Assembly: GCA_020627785.1 (NCBI GenBank)
Contig: JAHDGF010000001.1
Span: 75,056 to 139,055, forward strand
Origin: Saprospiraceae bacterium
GTDB taxonomy: Bacteria > Bacteroidota > Bacteroidia > Chitinophagales > Saprospiraceae
Length of the DNA stretch: 64,000 nucleotides
Direction: 5' to 3'
Each line of letters begins with the position of its first letter. The stretch's first letter is position 1. The notes below the pieces were generated by a model. The model did no database searches and was not told where the DNA came from. It saw only the letters and a list, made by a program, of their open reading frames with translations. Shown here piece by piece: positions 44,898-54,531 of this stretch. The position numbers and the translations under genes are program-made.

Positions 44898-44925
44898 AAG
44901 TCTTACCTAGCTAAGTTCTATTAAT

Positions 44926-45849
44926 TTATAATATTGATTCTTCTGACAAGATTGCAGTGAACTTGTTGGGTTCTTCAAACATAGGATTGTGCGCAGATTC
45001 CTCAAACCAATACCAATTTTTGCTCGGAGCTTTTAAGATCTCATAATATTCTTTTGAGCATTCACTTGGGACTTGATAATCATGCCTCCCAATTAAGAAC
45101 AAAACTTTTACTTCGAGCTCTGGTACTTGTTCTAATAGGTTAATTTCATGGAGGTTTTTCCAAAATGATTTCAGATAAAACATTAAACCCAGCGCATATT
45201 TAATAGCGTCAAGAATATTATATTCTTTTGATCGAAAAGCAATTCGGATGAGTTTGGAATAATTTTTTTCTCGGTAAATGGCACCATTAAAATTTAATAG
45301 TGTATTTCTCTGAATGGTCAAATTCCAGAAGTTATATGGTGGCTTTCCTATTTTATTTAGTTTTGCAATGAGCTTCTTATCACCCATTTTGGTTGCCTCA
45401 GAATGAACATATTTATAGGATAGTAATTCACCTTTTGCCCAGTCTCCTTTTTGACCTACTCCAAAATATTTATGAATGCAATTAGGATATTTTTGACAAA
45501 AAATAATTCCTAATGCACTACCCCATGAATGGCCCAAGAGAAACAATTTTTCTTTTTTATATTTTTCTAAAAGATAATTGACCACCTCCTTAGCATCAAA
45601 TAAAAATTGCTCCAAGTTCATTGTGTTTTTTGAAATCATCATGCTATAGGATTTTCCAGCATCTCTTTGATCCCAATTAACTAGAAGCAAACTTTTAGAA
45701 ATTGATTTCAGAAATTCGTTGTAGAGAGGCATGCCGGCTAGGCCTGGACCTCCGTGCAGAATAAGTAATATTTCATTCTGTGGATTTCCAAGAGTTGAAA
45801 TCCATTGATTTGTTCCACCGATTTTTAATTTCTTTAACGTTGGCTTCAT
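44926..45849 (-). CDS. Alpha/beta hydrolase, prolyl-aminopeptidase-like
   Basis: 307 residues. The oxyanion motif HGGPGLAG, NWDQRDAGKSY, nucleophile elbow LLGHSWGSAL, and the late acid/His (GRHDYQVPSE, EESAHNPMFEEP) complete an S33-type catalytic triad. The HGGPG and WDQRGAGKS-like motifs are those of proline iminopeptidases, but here DQRDAG replaces DQRGAG, and relatives include many esterases. No signal peptide. Monocistronic; function beyond hydrolase is uncertain. Confidence 0.85.
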   Translation of the reverse strand: MKPTLKKLKIGGTNQWISTLGNPQNEILLILHGGPGLAGMPLYNEFLKSISKSLLLVNWDQRDAGKSYSMMISKNTMNLEQFLFDAKEVVNYLLEKYKKEKLFLLGHSWGSALGIIFCQKYPNCIHKYFGVGQKGDWAKGELLSYKYVHSEATKMGDKKLIAKLNKIGKPPYNFWNLTIQRNTLLNFNGAIYREKNYSKLIRIAFRSKEYNILDAIKYALGLMFYLKSFWKNLHEINLLEQVPELEVKVLFLIGRHDYQVPSECSKEYYEILKAPSKNWYWFEESAHNPMFEEPNKFTAILSEESIL

Positions 45850-46043
45850 GGTGTTGAAATAATTTGCAAAGATTCTTGCGAAGGATCAAACCATACTTAT
45901 ATTGGGATTTCTTTTTTGTGTAAAGATCTTACATCTATAAATCAATTAAGCTAAATGGATTGATAATAGATGGTTAATGATATCCTACGATCTTACGCTA
46001 GCAATAGATAGACAGAAATTTATCTAATTAAAAAACCAAGGAA

Positions 46044-46082
46044 AATAAAAAAAGCGCATCATTTTATTGATGCGCTTTTTTA
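46044..46082 (-). terminator. Terminator of sprA
   Basis: AAAGCGCATCA / TGATGCGCTTT stem (46051-46078) with a six-base loop; on the minus strand it is followed by a T-rich run (46053-46044), three bases after the sprA stop. Confidence 0.8.
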
Positions 46083-46084
46083 TT

Positions 46085-49000
46085 TTAATCCAGTTTGAAT
46101 CGTAAGGTTATTCCCAATTGGAAATTTCGATTCGGATATTGATTGGTAGCATATGGAACTGAATTTCTCCAACTCATAAATGCTCTCCAAGATAAATTCT
46201 TGTTTACTTCATATTCAATGGAAGGTTGCAAGGTTAAGGTTCTTGTTCCTCTGACCGGCTCTGCATTTAAATTAGTTTCTTCATGCAGATAAGTTACATC
46301 ATCTTTTAATCCAAAATCAAAGGCACAAATTAGATCACTACCTCTTTCATTATTGACACCTTTTTTACTTCTCTTACCTTTCTTAGCGTCGTCATCATCG
46401 TCATCCGCCTTGGCTTTGTCGTCATCTTCTTGCCCTAATTTGTCTAGCACATTACCTATGCCATTAGGATTATCTTGTCTGGTTCTGCTTGTTCTTCCTT
46501 TCTTCTTCTTTTTCTTTCCAAACATCTCTACATTTTTGAAAGTATATCCAATACCTCCTTCAAATCCAGTAGATCTCACTTCCATCAAGGTCGCACCATT
46601 AATACCAGCAGTTAATTCAAGATTTCTTGATTTTCTCCATTCCGCATCTAGGATAAAATCTGATTTAGTTTTTATCGTAATTCCAATCAGTGGCGCAAAT
46701 TGCTCTTGAATTGAAATTGAAGGAATATCTAGTCTAGAATAATAATTATTAGTCTTGACATTAATGTTCTGATACGGAGCTAATGGATTACTGGCTGTCG
46801 GTGCTTCATACAACGGATCAGTTCTAAACTGTGAAATACTCATGGTAGATCTGTAGGCATGATCAATAGTGAAACTTGAGAAGATTTCTTTGAATCTTGG
46901 CATCTTAGTCAAACCATCATATCTCAACTTCCAATTCGGAGCTGGGATGTAGGTATTACTACTTATCGTCTTCTCTAGATCTAATGTTACACTATTTGGA
47001 TCTAAGCCAGTATAAGTTGCAAGAAAGGCAGGTATCATAACCTGGGTACTGCTTTTTCTAAACCCTTCTCTATATGTTTCACCATTGTCTAAAATAATGG
47101 TTCCATTAACGGGTACCTCTTGATCAAGTCTCTCTGAAATAATCGATCTTGACCCTAAGAATCTTCTGAATAAACCATCTATGTCCTGATCGAATAGGGT
47201 ATTGAAATTCAAGTAACTGACTTCAAAAGTTCCTACATCGTTCAAGGCAAATTGCTGAAAGTCTGGAGAAAATGGATCTTCTTTATTTTTAAATTCTTGA
47301 GTATGTGCTTTATTATATGACTTCGATAGATCAACATCAATTTTGAAATATTTCCATGGCTCAATGTTTATTGTCGCATCAAAATTCTGTCGTTGATTCT
47401 GAGAGATTTGCTGATTAAATTCAGGACTCGGATTGATCCACTCATTATCAGTAGCATTCCTAAGGAAGCTATTCGGATCATTGTAGTCTAAATTTGGCTG
47501 AAGCCCACCAACAAATTGCCATCCCGGTGCAGTCCATCTTTCTCCCAACCCAAATAGGGTAGAAGTAGGAAGGAATCCAGGAACTAAAGTAGATAAGTTC
47601 TCCTTGTAGTTGATCTTTACTGTTCGTAACGATAGTAAAGGTCGTACTAAGAATCTTTCGGCCTTAGAAATTTCTCTCTCTTTTTTCTTTGTATCTTTTC
47701 TTGATCCTGCTGAAGCAGTAGCCCCAGTTGAGTCTTCCTTCTTAGCAGTTGTACCTCTTCTACTTTTCTTAGCCTTTTTCCCAGATTCAATTCGTTTAAG
47801 ATATTTACTCTTACTGTATAATTTATCAAAATTGAAAGTACCTGTAAGACTTCTGTCCTGGCCATTTTGAATCACAGCACCAGGCTCTAGTCCGTATAAA
47901 TCATCTATAATAATAAGAGGTCCAGCGGTCCAAGTATAATCAGATTTATAACTAGCCTTTACATTAATCCAACTCAGTAGTTTGATATGTTTTGTTGGTA
48001 GTGTATAGTTCAATGCAAGCTGATGATTGTAATTTGAGTTTCTACCTCCTGACATTAGGTTTTCTCTCCAATAGGATTCAACTTCTTGCATATCGTTGAC
48101 TTCTCTCGAAATACCTTTTTCATCTACCCAATCTCTATCTTCTGGCTGAGTCGCAATTCCTGTTTGTCTCAATTCATCTATGATGGACCTATTTTCCGCA
48201 GCAAAGGTCAACTTTAGATTCTTCATCAAATCCCACTTCAGATTGTATCTTCTTCTCCAATCAAAAATTCGATCATCAAATTCAAATACGGGAGTATCAG
48301 GTAGTCTGAATCTTCTTTGACTGATGAATCTGTTGACATTCGTATTGAATGAAAATGAACTAGGAACTGGATTGAAATTAATTTCCTTGATGATTTTAAA
48401 AGCAGGTTTGTTCACTAGCTTATCAAAAGGTTTAAATCCTTTGAATCTATTGGAGTAAGTGTAGTCCAAACCAGCTCTATAATCTTTGGAGTCATCGATG
48501 GATAAAAATGGATCTCGATGCTCTATTTCTGTGTAAGAATAACTCACACTAAAATTAGAAATATCCCATGGCATCGGTCTATTTTTCTTTTCCTTCTCTT
48601 TCTTGTTTGTCTGTTTATTACTTACATTTTTTTCAACCTCTACAGGGTTTCTTACATCCTTGCCGATCGGATCAAATTGTGAATTCTTATCCTTTTTGTT
48701 ACCCGTTGATCTCTGCTTTCGGACATTGGTAAAGTTGATGGTCTTTATGGTAGTCACATCCTGAGACCTGGCAACTATATCATCTGTATCTCTTCCATTT
48801 GCAATAGCAACATCCTTTACTTCATCTAAGGTTAAATCCAATGCATAGGCATCGTATAATGGATTAGATATAGATTTAGCATATTGAGCATAAAATGGAA
48901 TACTTACATTCCAATTTTTTGGTAAGAATTTTCCTAATTCTAAATTGGTGGCCGCATCATATTCAATAATTTCTTCTAAGGATCTTTCCTGCAATTTTTG

Positions 49001-52000
49001 ATCTAGCCCACCATAACCGATACTACTGTAGCTACCACTTAAGGTTACATTACCAAGATCAGCCATCTGTACATCCAATCTTGATAAACCAGCAAATCCT
49101 CCTTGCTCCTTAAATCCTACAGCCCTTAATTCATTTATCCAAACTTCCCCATTGTATATGTCACTGTCTCCAGTTTCAATATTCCTTACACCTACCTGTA
49201 TGCCTTTGACAAAACCCAAAGTTGGATTTCCTTTTAAGTAAATTTTATGGCCATCCGGTAAATCACTAAATTCTACTTGATCTTCAGAAGAGAATCTTTC
49301 TAAATTTGGAAAGGCTAACTCATCTCTTATCTTTTTTAAATCTGTTAAAGATTTTAGAGCAAAATCAAATTTGTTTTCTGGCCTCCAAACTTGATTCGCG
49401 GTACTGACATTAACCATATCATCAGGGTCAGATAATGTTAACGGTATCTCGTATTCATAGTAGTTGTTGACAAAATCTTTTCCTATTCTTAGGAATATGG
49501 ATAAATCTCCATCTTCCAAACTTTCATCTTCACCTTCTGCATGAACAAACATTTGTAGATTTTCAAAAAATCGCATGTCTAGTTCTGTCAACTTGTAAAT
49601 AGAAACTTCACAAGTATCTGGTAAATTTTCGAAATTTATGGACAAGGACTTTTCATCTTGCAATACATTCCCGATCGTACTAAATAATCTTTCTTGCTTA
49701 ATTCCTTCTGGAACTTCATAGCCGAAAGGCTCTTTTTCAGCATTTTCTTCAACCCCAATAACGTCTAAAGAGAAGGTAGCTTCTTCGCATGCAACAGGCA
49801 GTTTTCTCCATTGGTTTCTTACCAACTCAAATTCCGCTAAACGCATCGTTTTAGGTGTGGAAAATCCTGTAGCTAATAAACGCATAAATTGAATGGACCT
49901 AAACCCTTCAATTCCACCAACAGCCTTTCCATCATTGATAGGAATTCTTACACGATACCACTTTTCTGTAAAATTATTTTTTTCTACAGTCTGTATGTCT
50001 GTGATGTAGTCAGTTGCCGTAATATCTATTTCACCATTTCCATCATGTACAATGTCAAGTACATATTCATAATATGCTTCTGCTTGGTCTAAAGATTTAT
50101 TATTATTTAAATCTTCTGCATCTGGTATAGGATTACCTCTGACTCTATCATTTCCTGTCGGAGCATTTCCTTGCGGGTGGTTGAATCTTTTATATTTTGT
50201 TAAAAGATCTATTCCCCGTCCAGTTAAGCTAGGATCACCATAAAATAGGAAGTTATCATTGGCCGGATCATCCGTTGTCCATGCAGCAAATTCTGGAGTA
50301 CTTGCTAATTGATTTATCCATCCTTGAAATTTATCTCCTTCTTGAATATCATTTAAACCATCAAAACCTAAATCTTGATCAGCCTGATTCTCAAGAGTAA
50401 AACCGTTATTTACAGGAATGTCCAAAGGCACGACACCTAAATCTGTTTCTCTAACTGGTGTTTGTTGATCCTGAACTGGAATGGCATTTTCATAGAACTG
50501 AAGATTGTCCTTCATGATATCCTCAGAAACACTTCCAAGGTGAAAAATCATTTTTCCTTTTTCACCGGCTTTGTGAGGCGGTGCATCATCGGGCCTTTCC
50601 ATGTAAGGATTGAGCATCCAAAAATCTATGAACTCATAGTTGGTTGCTTGAAAATCATTGTTAATCATGTACCTCGTAATACCAGCCCATCTTGATTCTG
50701 GTTCTAATAATTGAATGGTACGAGTTGTATCATTAAATCCAATTCCTGCGGAATACCCTGGATATCCTGTCGGTACATCAAAATTATATGGACCTCTCTC
50801 ACCAGGATAGTAGCTAATATCAAAAGTGAATAAATCTCGTAATTGTGATTGAGCTACCTGTCTATTAAACAATTCATCTTGTAAAACTCTACGAGTATAA
50901 GGATGAGAATCGTCAAAAGCTTCGCTTCCACCCCTGTCTGCAACAAACCAGTTCATCAAAGCTCTATTGGCATTTAATGCTAGGTCGTTTGTCAGGCTGG
51001 ATTCGGGTACAATCATATCATCACCTAAGGTTGTAGGGACGCTTGAAAGTGACCATCTATTCGTCTGCGTTCCTAAAGGTAAACCACTGACGGCACCTTC
51101 AAAGTCATCAATACTTACTACTCCTTTATCCGCATCCTCATCATTGTCTCCACCTGATAGGTTAACTCCTTTGGAGTGTCCAGGCTTAAGAGCTGCAACT
51201 TCCGCTGTAAACAAAATGTTCGATGGTTCCTTCGTACTATAGAAAGGTAGTTTATCAACAGCCTTAGTAATCCATGGTGCCTCTTTACTATAATCAAAGT
51301 CTAAACCGAAAATTTGATTTTGTATCGGGTCATCACCAATGTTTACTTTTTCAGTGAAGGGTCTTTCTTTTAATCGTAAATAAGTAGCTCCAATATTTGA
51401 ATGTTTACTCAGTGCATAATCTGCCCTAAGTCCTATCATCGTTTTTTGTTGGAATGAAAATACAGAGGTGTCTTCAAATTGGATGTCCAACGGAACTCCT
51501 TGTTGAAGGTATGTTTCATTTAAAATTCTTAATCTTCCCGACCCATAGTCGACCTCATAATCTACACCTTCAATCAATAATTGTGAACCTGCCCTGACCC
51601 GCAAAGATCCTTGAGGTAGGTTCCATGCTCCCAATGCAATTTCAGAAGAAACGGATGATTTGTATTCTCCGACCATCACAAATTTATTGAGCTCTAATTG
51701 TTCTCTTGCGACAATTATAGGTTCATCATAAAGTGATTCGAACTTGAACCTCTTTATTTCTTCTTCTGTTACTCCTAAATCTAATAACACATCTAAACCT
51801 TCACCAAATGGCTCAAGTTTTGGAAATATTATACTACCATTCCGTGGGATCACGGTAACACCTGGCACGAAATCAAATACACCATCCGGTTGTGGATCAT
51901 TTTGAGAATTTAAACGATCCAGATTAAACATATTTAGTAGAGGAAGACTTTCGGCTTCTTCGATGGGTAAAAATTTCTTTAATGAACCATCAGAGAAATC

Positions 52001-53749
52001 ATCCTCATAAAATATATCAAAGGTGAAATCATCTGGGTTTAATTGATTGGTTCTTAATGCATAAACGTTTTTCATCATTAGGTCCCAAGTTGGATGAGAC
52101 ACTTTTTGATTTGAACTTTTCAACATCTTTACGTAGATGACTGACTCAGATTCTATCTCTCCCGTTTCGCTAACATCTGATATAGTACTTTCCTCAGAAA
52201 GTTCACCTACTTGATATAATGTATCACAATTGAAGGTATAGTAGTAATCGTATGCAACACCTAAGACTTGATTTGGCTTTAGCCTAATATTTAAGGAAAT
52301 AAAACCTAATTCAGGATTGAAAGTATATTCACTTGGGTTTAATAGCCTCCCTCTGAAGGTTTCAAAATCTTCGGTTTGTTTTAATCTGTACTTACTTGTA
52401 AGACTTGTGGAGTTATTTTCGATCCGTCTTGTATCTTCATCTGTTTCCAATCCATCTACTTCATACAAAGTATTAATTCGATTGTCAGGAAGTATGTTCC
52501 CATCTCGATCTATGTAAATAGGATCCACCGGTTGGATTACATCAATTGGTTGAAACACATTTACAGGCCCACCAGGTAACTGGTTTTGTGGAAAAGGTCC
52601 AGTGTTGGCACTTGAAAATAGATTTTCATCACCTTCTGCTAAATCAGAAATAGCCGTAATCATTGTACTGTTTTCCTGAAATTCAGGACGGTCATTTGAA
52701 ACCCAAACTTGAATTCTATTTATTCTAAATGCAGTATTTAGGTAAGGTAAATTTTCTAGGGTCTTTTCGTAGTTGTCTCTATGATAGTGAGAAATGAAAA
52801 AGTGTCTATTCTCATCGTACTCGTCTGGGCGTATTTCAAATTCTTGAACCTGCGCTCCATTTTGAATTTGAAGGTTTTCTTGTTTTGATCTTTGTTGAGA
52901 TGCTAAGGCAGTAAGTCTCAGATGACCAAACTGTAATTCGGTTTTTAATCCAAGCAAACTTTGAGCTCCTGTTATCAATGAACTTCTTAATGGAAAGCTC
53001 ACATCTCCTGCCTCAATTTTCTTGATGATGTCATCCTCATTAAAAGCTTCTGAATCATACTCTAGCTTTATTTTTTGATCAAAGTCAAAGGTAGATTGAG
53101 TATTGTAGTTGAAGCCCAAATTCATCTTGTCTCCAATTCCTCCGTCTACACTCATCTGAATCACTGGGTCAAAATCTAACCAAATGTAATTTGATTGTTG
53201 TTCTACGAAAATGTTCGGGTTTCCGTTGAATTGATATTGAAGTGGTAAGAAGGTTAGATCAATGTTCCCTTGCGGTTTAATTGTTACTCCTGATCCACCA
53301 AACAATCGATCAACAATGTCATCTTTGATATCTACTTTTGAGATCGGATCAAGGATTCCACTTTTACTTTTGTATTCGTCGCCTACACCGGCCAACTTTT
53401 GAAAGTATCTTCTCTCATCTTCTTTCGCCGTCCAGTCTAGATATTCTTGAAAGGTCATTGTAACTGGAGTCTTGTAATATTCTTCCCCGATTTTTTCAAA
53501 AATCACATATTGGTTCGACTCTGGATCATATTCTACTTTCTGCTCGATGTTTGAAGGATTAATATCAAATGGATTGGTATTAGGATCTGTTAAAAAATCC
53601 CCATACCCATCTATGATTGGTATCGTATCCACTGCTATGTGAGTTATCTCAATTTTGACCTCATTTTCGGGGCCATAACTGAAGGCTGATAACTGGATCG
53701 AAAGTAGGCTGAGAATGCATATCTGTAGTAGCCTCTTATTAAATTTCAT
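46085..53749 (-). CDS. sprA: Type IX secretion translocon protein SprA
   Basis: 2554 residues with signal peptide (LLQICILSLLSIQLSAFSYG). SprA (Sov) is the very large single-chain outer-membrane barrel that forms the T9SS exit channel. Seen features: N-terminal FLTDPNTNPFDI-type segment, paired barrel stretches such as GNIDLTFLPLQYQFNGNPNI, the conserved WIWLDF/MNLGFNYNTQSTFDFDQKI region, LRTNQLNPDDF, IGLRADYALSKHSNIGATYL, LDFDYSKEAPWIT, and a C-terminal strand LGITLRFKLD. Three Lys/Glu/Asp-rich loops (around residues 1680-1730, 1985-2030 and 2430-2490) interrupt the barrel. It follows ruvA, as in other Bacteroidota. It should export the T9SS-sorted proteins noted in this window. Confidence 0.97.
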   Translation of the reverse strand: MKFNKRLLQICILSLLSIQLSAFSYGPENEVKIEITHIAVDTIPIIDGYGDFLTDPNTNPFDINPSNIEQKVEYDPESNQYVIFEKIGEEYYKTPVTMTFQEYLDWTAKEDERRYFQKLAGVGDEYKSKSGILDPISKVDIKDDIVDRLFGGSGVTIKPQGNIDLTFLPLQYQFNGNPNIFVEQQSNYIWLDFDPVIQMSVDGGIGDKMNLGFNYNTQSTFDFDQKIKLEYDSEAFNEDDIIKKIEAGDVSFPLRSSLITGAQSLLGLKTELQFGHLRLTALASQQRSKQENLQIQNGAQVQEFEIRPDEYDENRHFFISHYHRDNYEKTLENLPYLNTAFRINRIQVWVSNDRPEFQENSTMITAISDLAEGDENLFSSANTGPFPQNQLPGGPVNVFQPIDVIQPVDPIYIDRDGNILPDNRINTLYEVDGLETDEDTRRIENNSTSLTSKYRLKQTEDFETFRGRLLNPSEYTFNPELGFISLNIRLKPNQVLGVAYDYYYTFNCDTLYQVGELSEESTISDVSETGEIESESVIYVKMLKSSNQKVSHPTWDLMMKNVYALRTNQLNPDDFTFDIFYEDDFSDGSLKKFLPIEEAESLPLLNMFNLDRLNSQNDPQPDGVFDFVPGVTVIPRNGSIIFPKLEPFGEGLDVLLDLGVTEEEIKRFKFESLYDEPIIVAREQLELNKFVMVGEYKSSVSSEIALGAWNLPQGSLRVRAGSQLLIEGVDYEVDYGSGRLRILNETYLQQGVPLDIQFEDTSVFSFQQKTMIGLRADYALSKHSNIGATYLRLKERPFTEKVNIGDDPIQNQIFGLDFDYSKEAPWITKAVDKLPFYSTKEPSNILFTAEVAALKPGHSKGVNLSGGDNDEDADKGVVSIDDFEGAVSGLPLGTQTNRWSLSSVPTTLGDDMIVPESSLTNDLALNANRALMNWFVADRGGSEAFDDSHPYTRRVLQDELFNRQVAQSQLRDLFTFDISYYPGERGPYNFDVPTGYPGYSAGIGFNDTTRTIQLLEPESRWAGITRYMINNDFQATNYEFIDFWMLNPYMERPDDAPPHKAGEKGKMIFHLGSVSEDIMKDNLQFYENAIPVQDQQTPVRETDLGVVPLDIPVNNGFTLENQADQDLGFDGLNDIQEGDKFQGWINQLASTPEFAAWTTDDPANDNFLFYGDPSLTGRGIDLLTKYKRFNHPQGNAPTGNDRVRGNPIPDAEDLNNNKSLDQAEAYYEYVLDIVHDGNGEIDITATDYITDIQTVEKNNFTEKWYRVRIPINDGKAVGGIEGFRSIQFMRLLATGFSTPKTMRLAEFELVRNQWRKLPVACEEATFSLDVIGVEENAEKEPFGYEVPEGIKQERLFSTIGNVLQDEKSLSINFENLPDTCEVSIYKLTELDMRFFENLQMFVHAEGEDESLEDGDLSIFLRIGKDFVNNYYEYEIPLTLSDPDDMVNVSTANQVWRPENKFDFALKSLTDLKKIRDELAFPNLERFSSEDQVEFSDLPDGHKIYLKGNPTLGFVKGIQVGVRNIETGDSDIYNGEVWINELRAVGFKEQGGFAGLSRLDVQMADLGNVTLSGSYSSIGYGGLDQKLQERSLEEIIEYDAATNLELGKFLPKNWNVSIPFYAQYAKSISNPLYDAYALDLTLDEVKDVAIANGRDTDDIVARSQDVTTIKTINFTNVRKQRSTGNKKDKNSQFDPIGKDVRNPVEVEKNVSNKQTNKKEKEKKNRPMPWDISNFSVSYSYTEIEHRDPFLSIDDSKDYRAGLDYTYSNRFKGFKPFDKLVNKPAFKIIKEINFNPVPSSFSFNTNVNRFISQRRFRLPDTPVFEFDDRIFDWRRRYNLKWDLMKNLKLTFAAENRSIIDELRQTGIATQPEDRDWVDEKGISREVNDMQEVESYWRENLMSGGRNSNYNHQLALNYTLPTKHIKLLSWINVKASYKSDYTWTAGPLIIIDDLYGLEPGAVIQNGQDRSLTGTFNFDKLYSKSKYLKRIESGKKAKKSRRGTTAKKEDSTGATASAGSRKDTKKKEREISKAERFLVRPLLSLRTVKINYKENLSTLVPGFLPTSTLFGLGERWTAPGWQFVGGLQPNLDYNDPNSFLRNATDNEWINPSPEFNQQISQNQRQNFDATINIEPWKYFKIDVDLSKSYNKAHTQEFKNKEDPFSPDFQQFALNDVGTFEVSYLNFNTLFDQDIDGLFRRFLGSRSIISERLDQEVPVNGTIILDNGETYREGFRKSSTQVMIPAFLATYTGLDPNSVTLDLEKTISSNTYIPAPNWKLRYDGLTKMPRFKEIFSSFTIDHAYRSTMSISQFRTDPLYEAPTASNPLAPYQNINVKTNNYYSRLDIPSISIQEQFAPLIGITIKTKSDFILDAEWRKSRNLELTAGINGATLMEVRSTGFEGGIGYTFKNVEMFGKKKKKKGRTSRTRQDNPNGIGNVLDKLGQEDDDKAKADDDDDDAKKGKRSKKGVNNERGSDLICAFDFGLKDDVTYLHEETNLNAEPVRGTRTLTLQPSIEYEVNKNLSWRAFMSWRNSVPYATNQYPNRNFQLGITLRFKLD

Positions 53750-53838
53750 TATTGCTCTTGAATCGTGTTTATCTTAAAGTTTGAGTTGTCAGCGAGTACA
53801 AGTGTTTATAACGGTTTAACGCTGATTTTGAGTATGTC

Positions 53839-54429
53839 TTATGACATTTGTTTTAGGACTTCTTTTATCAATACTTCAACTTTATCTATACCGGTCGTAT
53901 TGCCCATAATATGGTCGATTTTCTTAACAATTTGCGCTTTATTAAACCCTAAAGACATTAGAGCTGAAATTGCTTCTGTTTTTATGTCATTTTGGACAAT
54001 ATTATCGCTTGATTTTATCTCCATTCCGAGCTTACTCACCTTGTCTTTTAGGTCTAAAATCACTCTTTTTGCCGTTTTTGGCCCAATTCCCTTGACTTTA
54101 TTGAAGGCTGCCACATTTTCATGTAAAATAGCACTGACTACTTCTTCGGAAGTCATGGACGATAATACAACTCTTGCAGTGTTTGGTCCGATGCCCGACA
54201 CGGATAACAAAAGCAGAAAAATTTCCTTTTCATCCATAATATGGAAGCCGTAAAGGCTTAACACATCTTCTTTCACATATAAGTGAGTGAATAACTTACA
54301 TTTTTCCTTGGATTCTATGGCACCAAAAGTATTTAGGGTAATGTGTAGTAAGTATCCAACCCCACCAACATCCAGGTATACCTTCGTTGGACTTTTAAAT
54401 GTTAATTTACCCTCTAAATATGCGTACAT
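53839..54429 (-). CDS. ruvA: Holliday junction DNA helicase subunit RuvA
   Basis: 196 residues. OB-fold domain I (MYAYLEGKLTFKSPTKVYLDVGGVGYL, LFTHLYVKEDVLSLYGF), two HhH motifs (LLLSVSGIGPNTARVVLS, FNKVKGIGPKTAKRVILDL) and a short domain III (EAISALMSLGFNKAQIVKKI) that would contact RuvB. It targets RuvB to Holliday junctions. It precedes sprA by 89 bases and probably shares its transcript; ruvB is elsewhere. Confidence 0.97.
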   Translation of the reverse strand: MYAYLEGKLTFKSPTKVYLDVGGVGYLLHITLNTFGAIESKEKCKLFTHLYVKEDVLSLYGFHIMDEKEIFLLLLSVSGIGPNTARVVLSSMTSEEVVSAILHENVAAFNKVKGIGPKTAKRVILDLKDKVSKLGMEIKSSDNIVQNDIKTEAISALMSLGFNKAQIVKKIDHIMGNTTGIDKVEVLIKEVLKQMS

Positions 54430-54449
54430 ATGACTTTTAGCTAAACAGG

Positions 54450-54457
54450 CAAAGTTA
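54450..54457 (-). promoter_or_regulatory. -7 element of the ruvA-sprA operon
   Basis: TAACTTTG on the minus strand (exact consensus), about 20 bases before the ruvA ATG. Confidence 0.5.
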
Positions 54458-54503
54458 AATATATATTATAAAAATCTTTAATGTGTTGCTTGTTTTCTTT
54501 GCT

Positions 54504-54511
54504 TACTTTTG
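54504..54511 (+). promoter_or_regulatory. -7 element of the purD operon
   Basis: TACTTTTG, exact consensus, 20 bases before the purD ATG and divergent from the ruvA promoter. Confidence 0.5.
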
Positions 54512-54531
54512 CTTGAAATCTAACGCTTACT

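Noticed and set aside
46353-46709. 118-codon plus-strand frame in the sprA C-terminus
   Set aside because: Antisense shadow of the charged Lys/Asp-rich loop, giving an artificial run of Ser, Leu and Phe.
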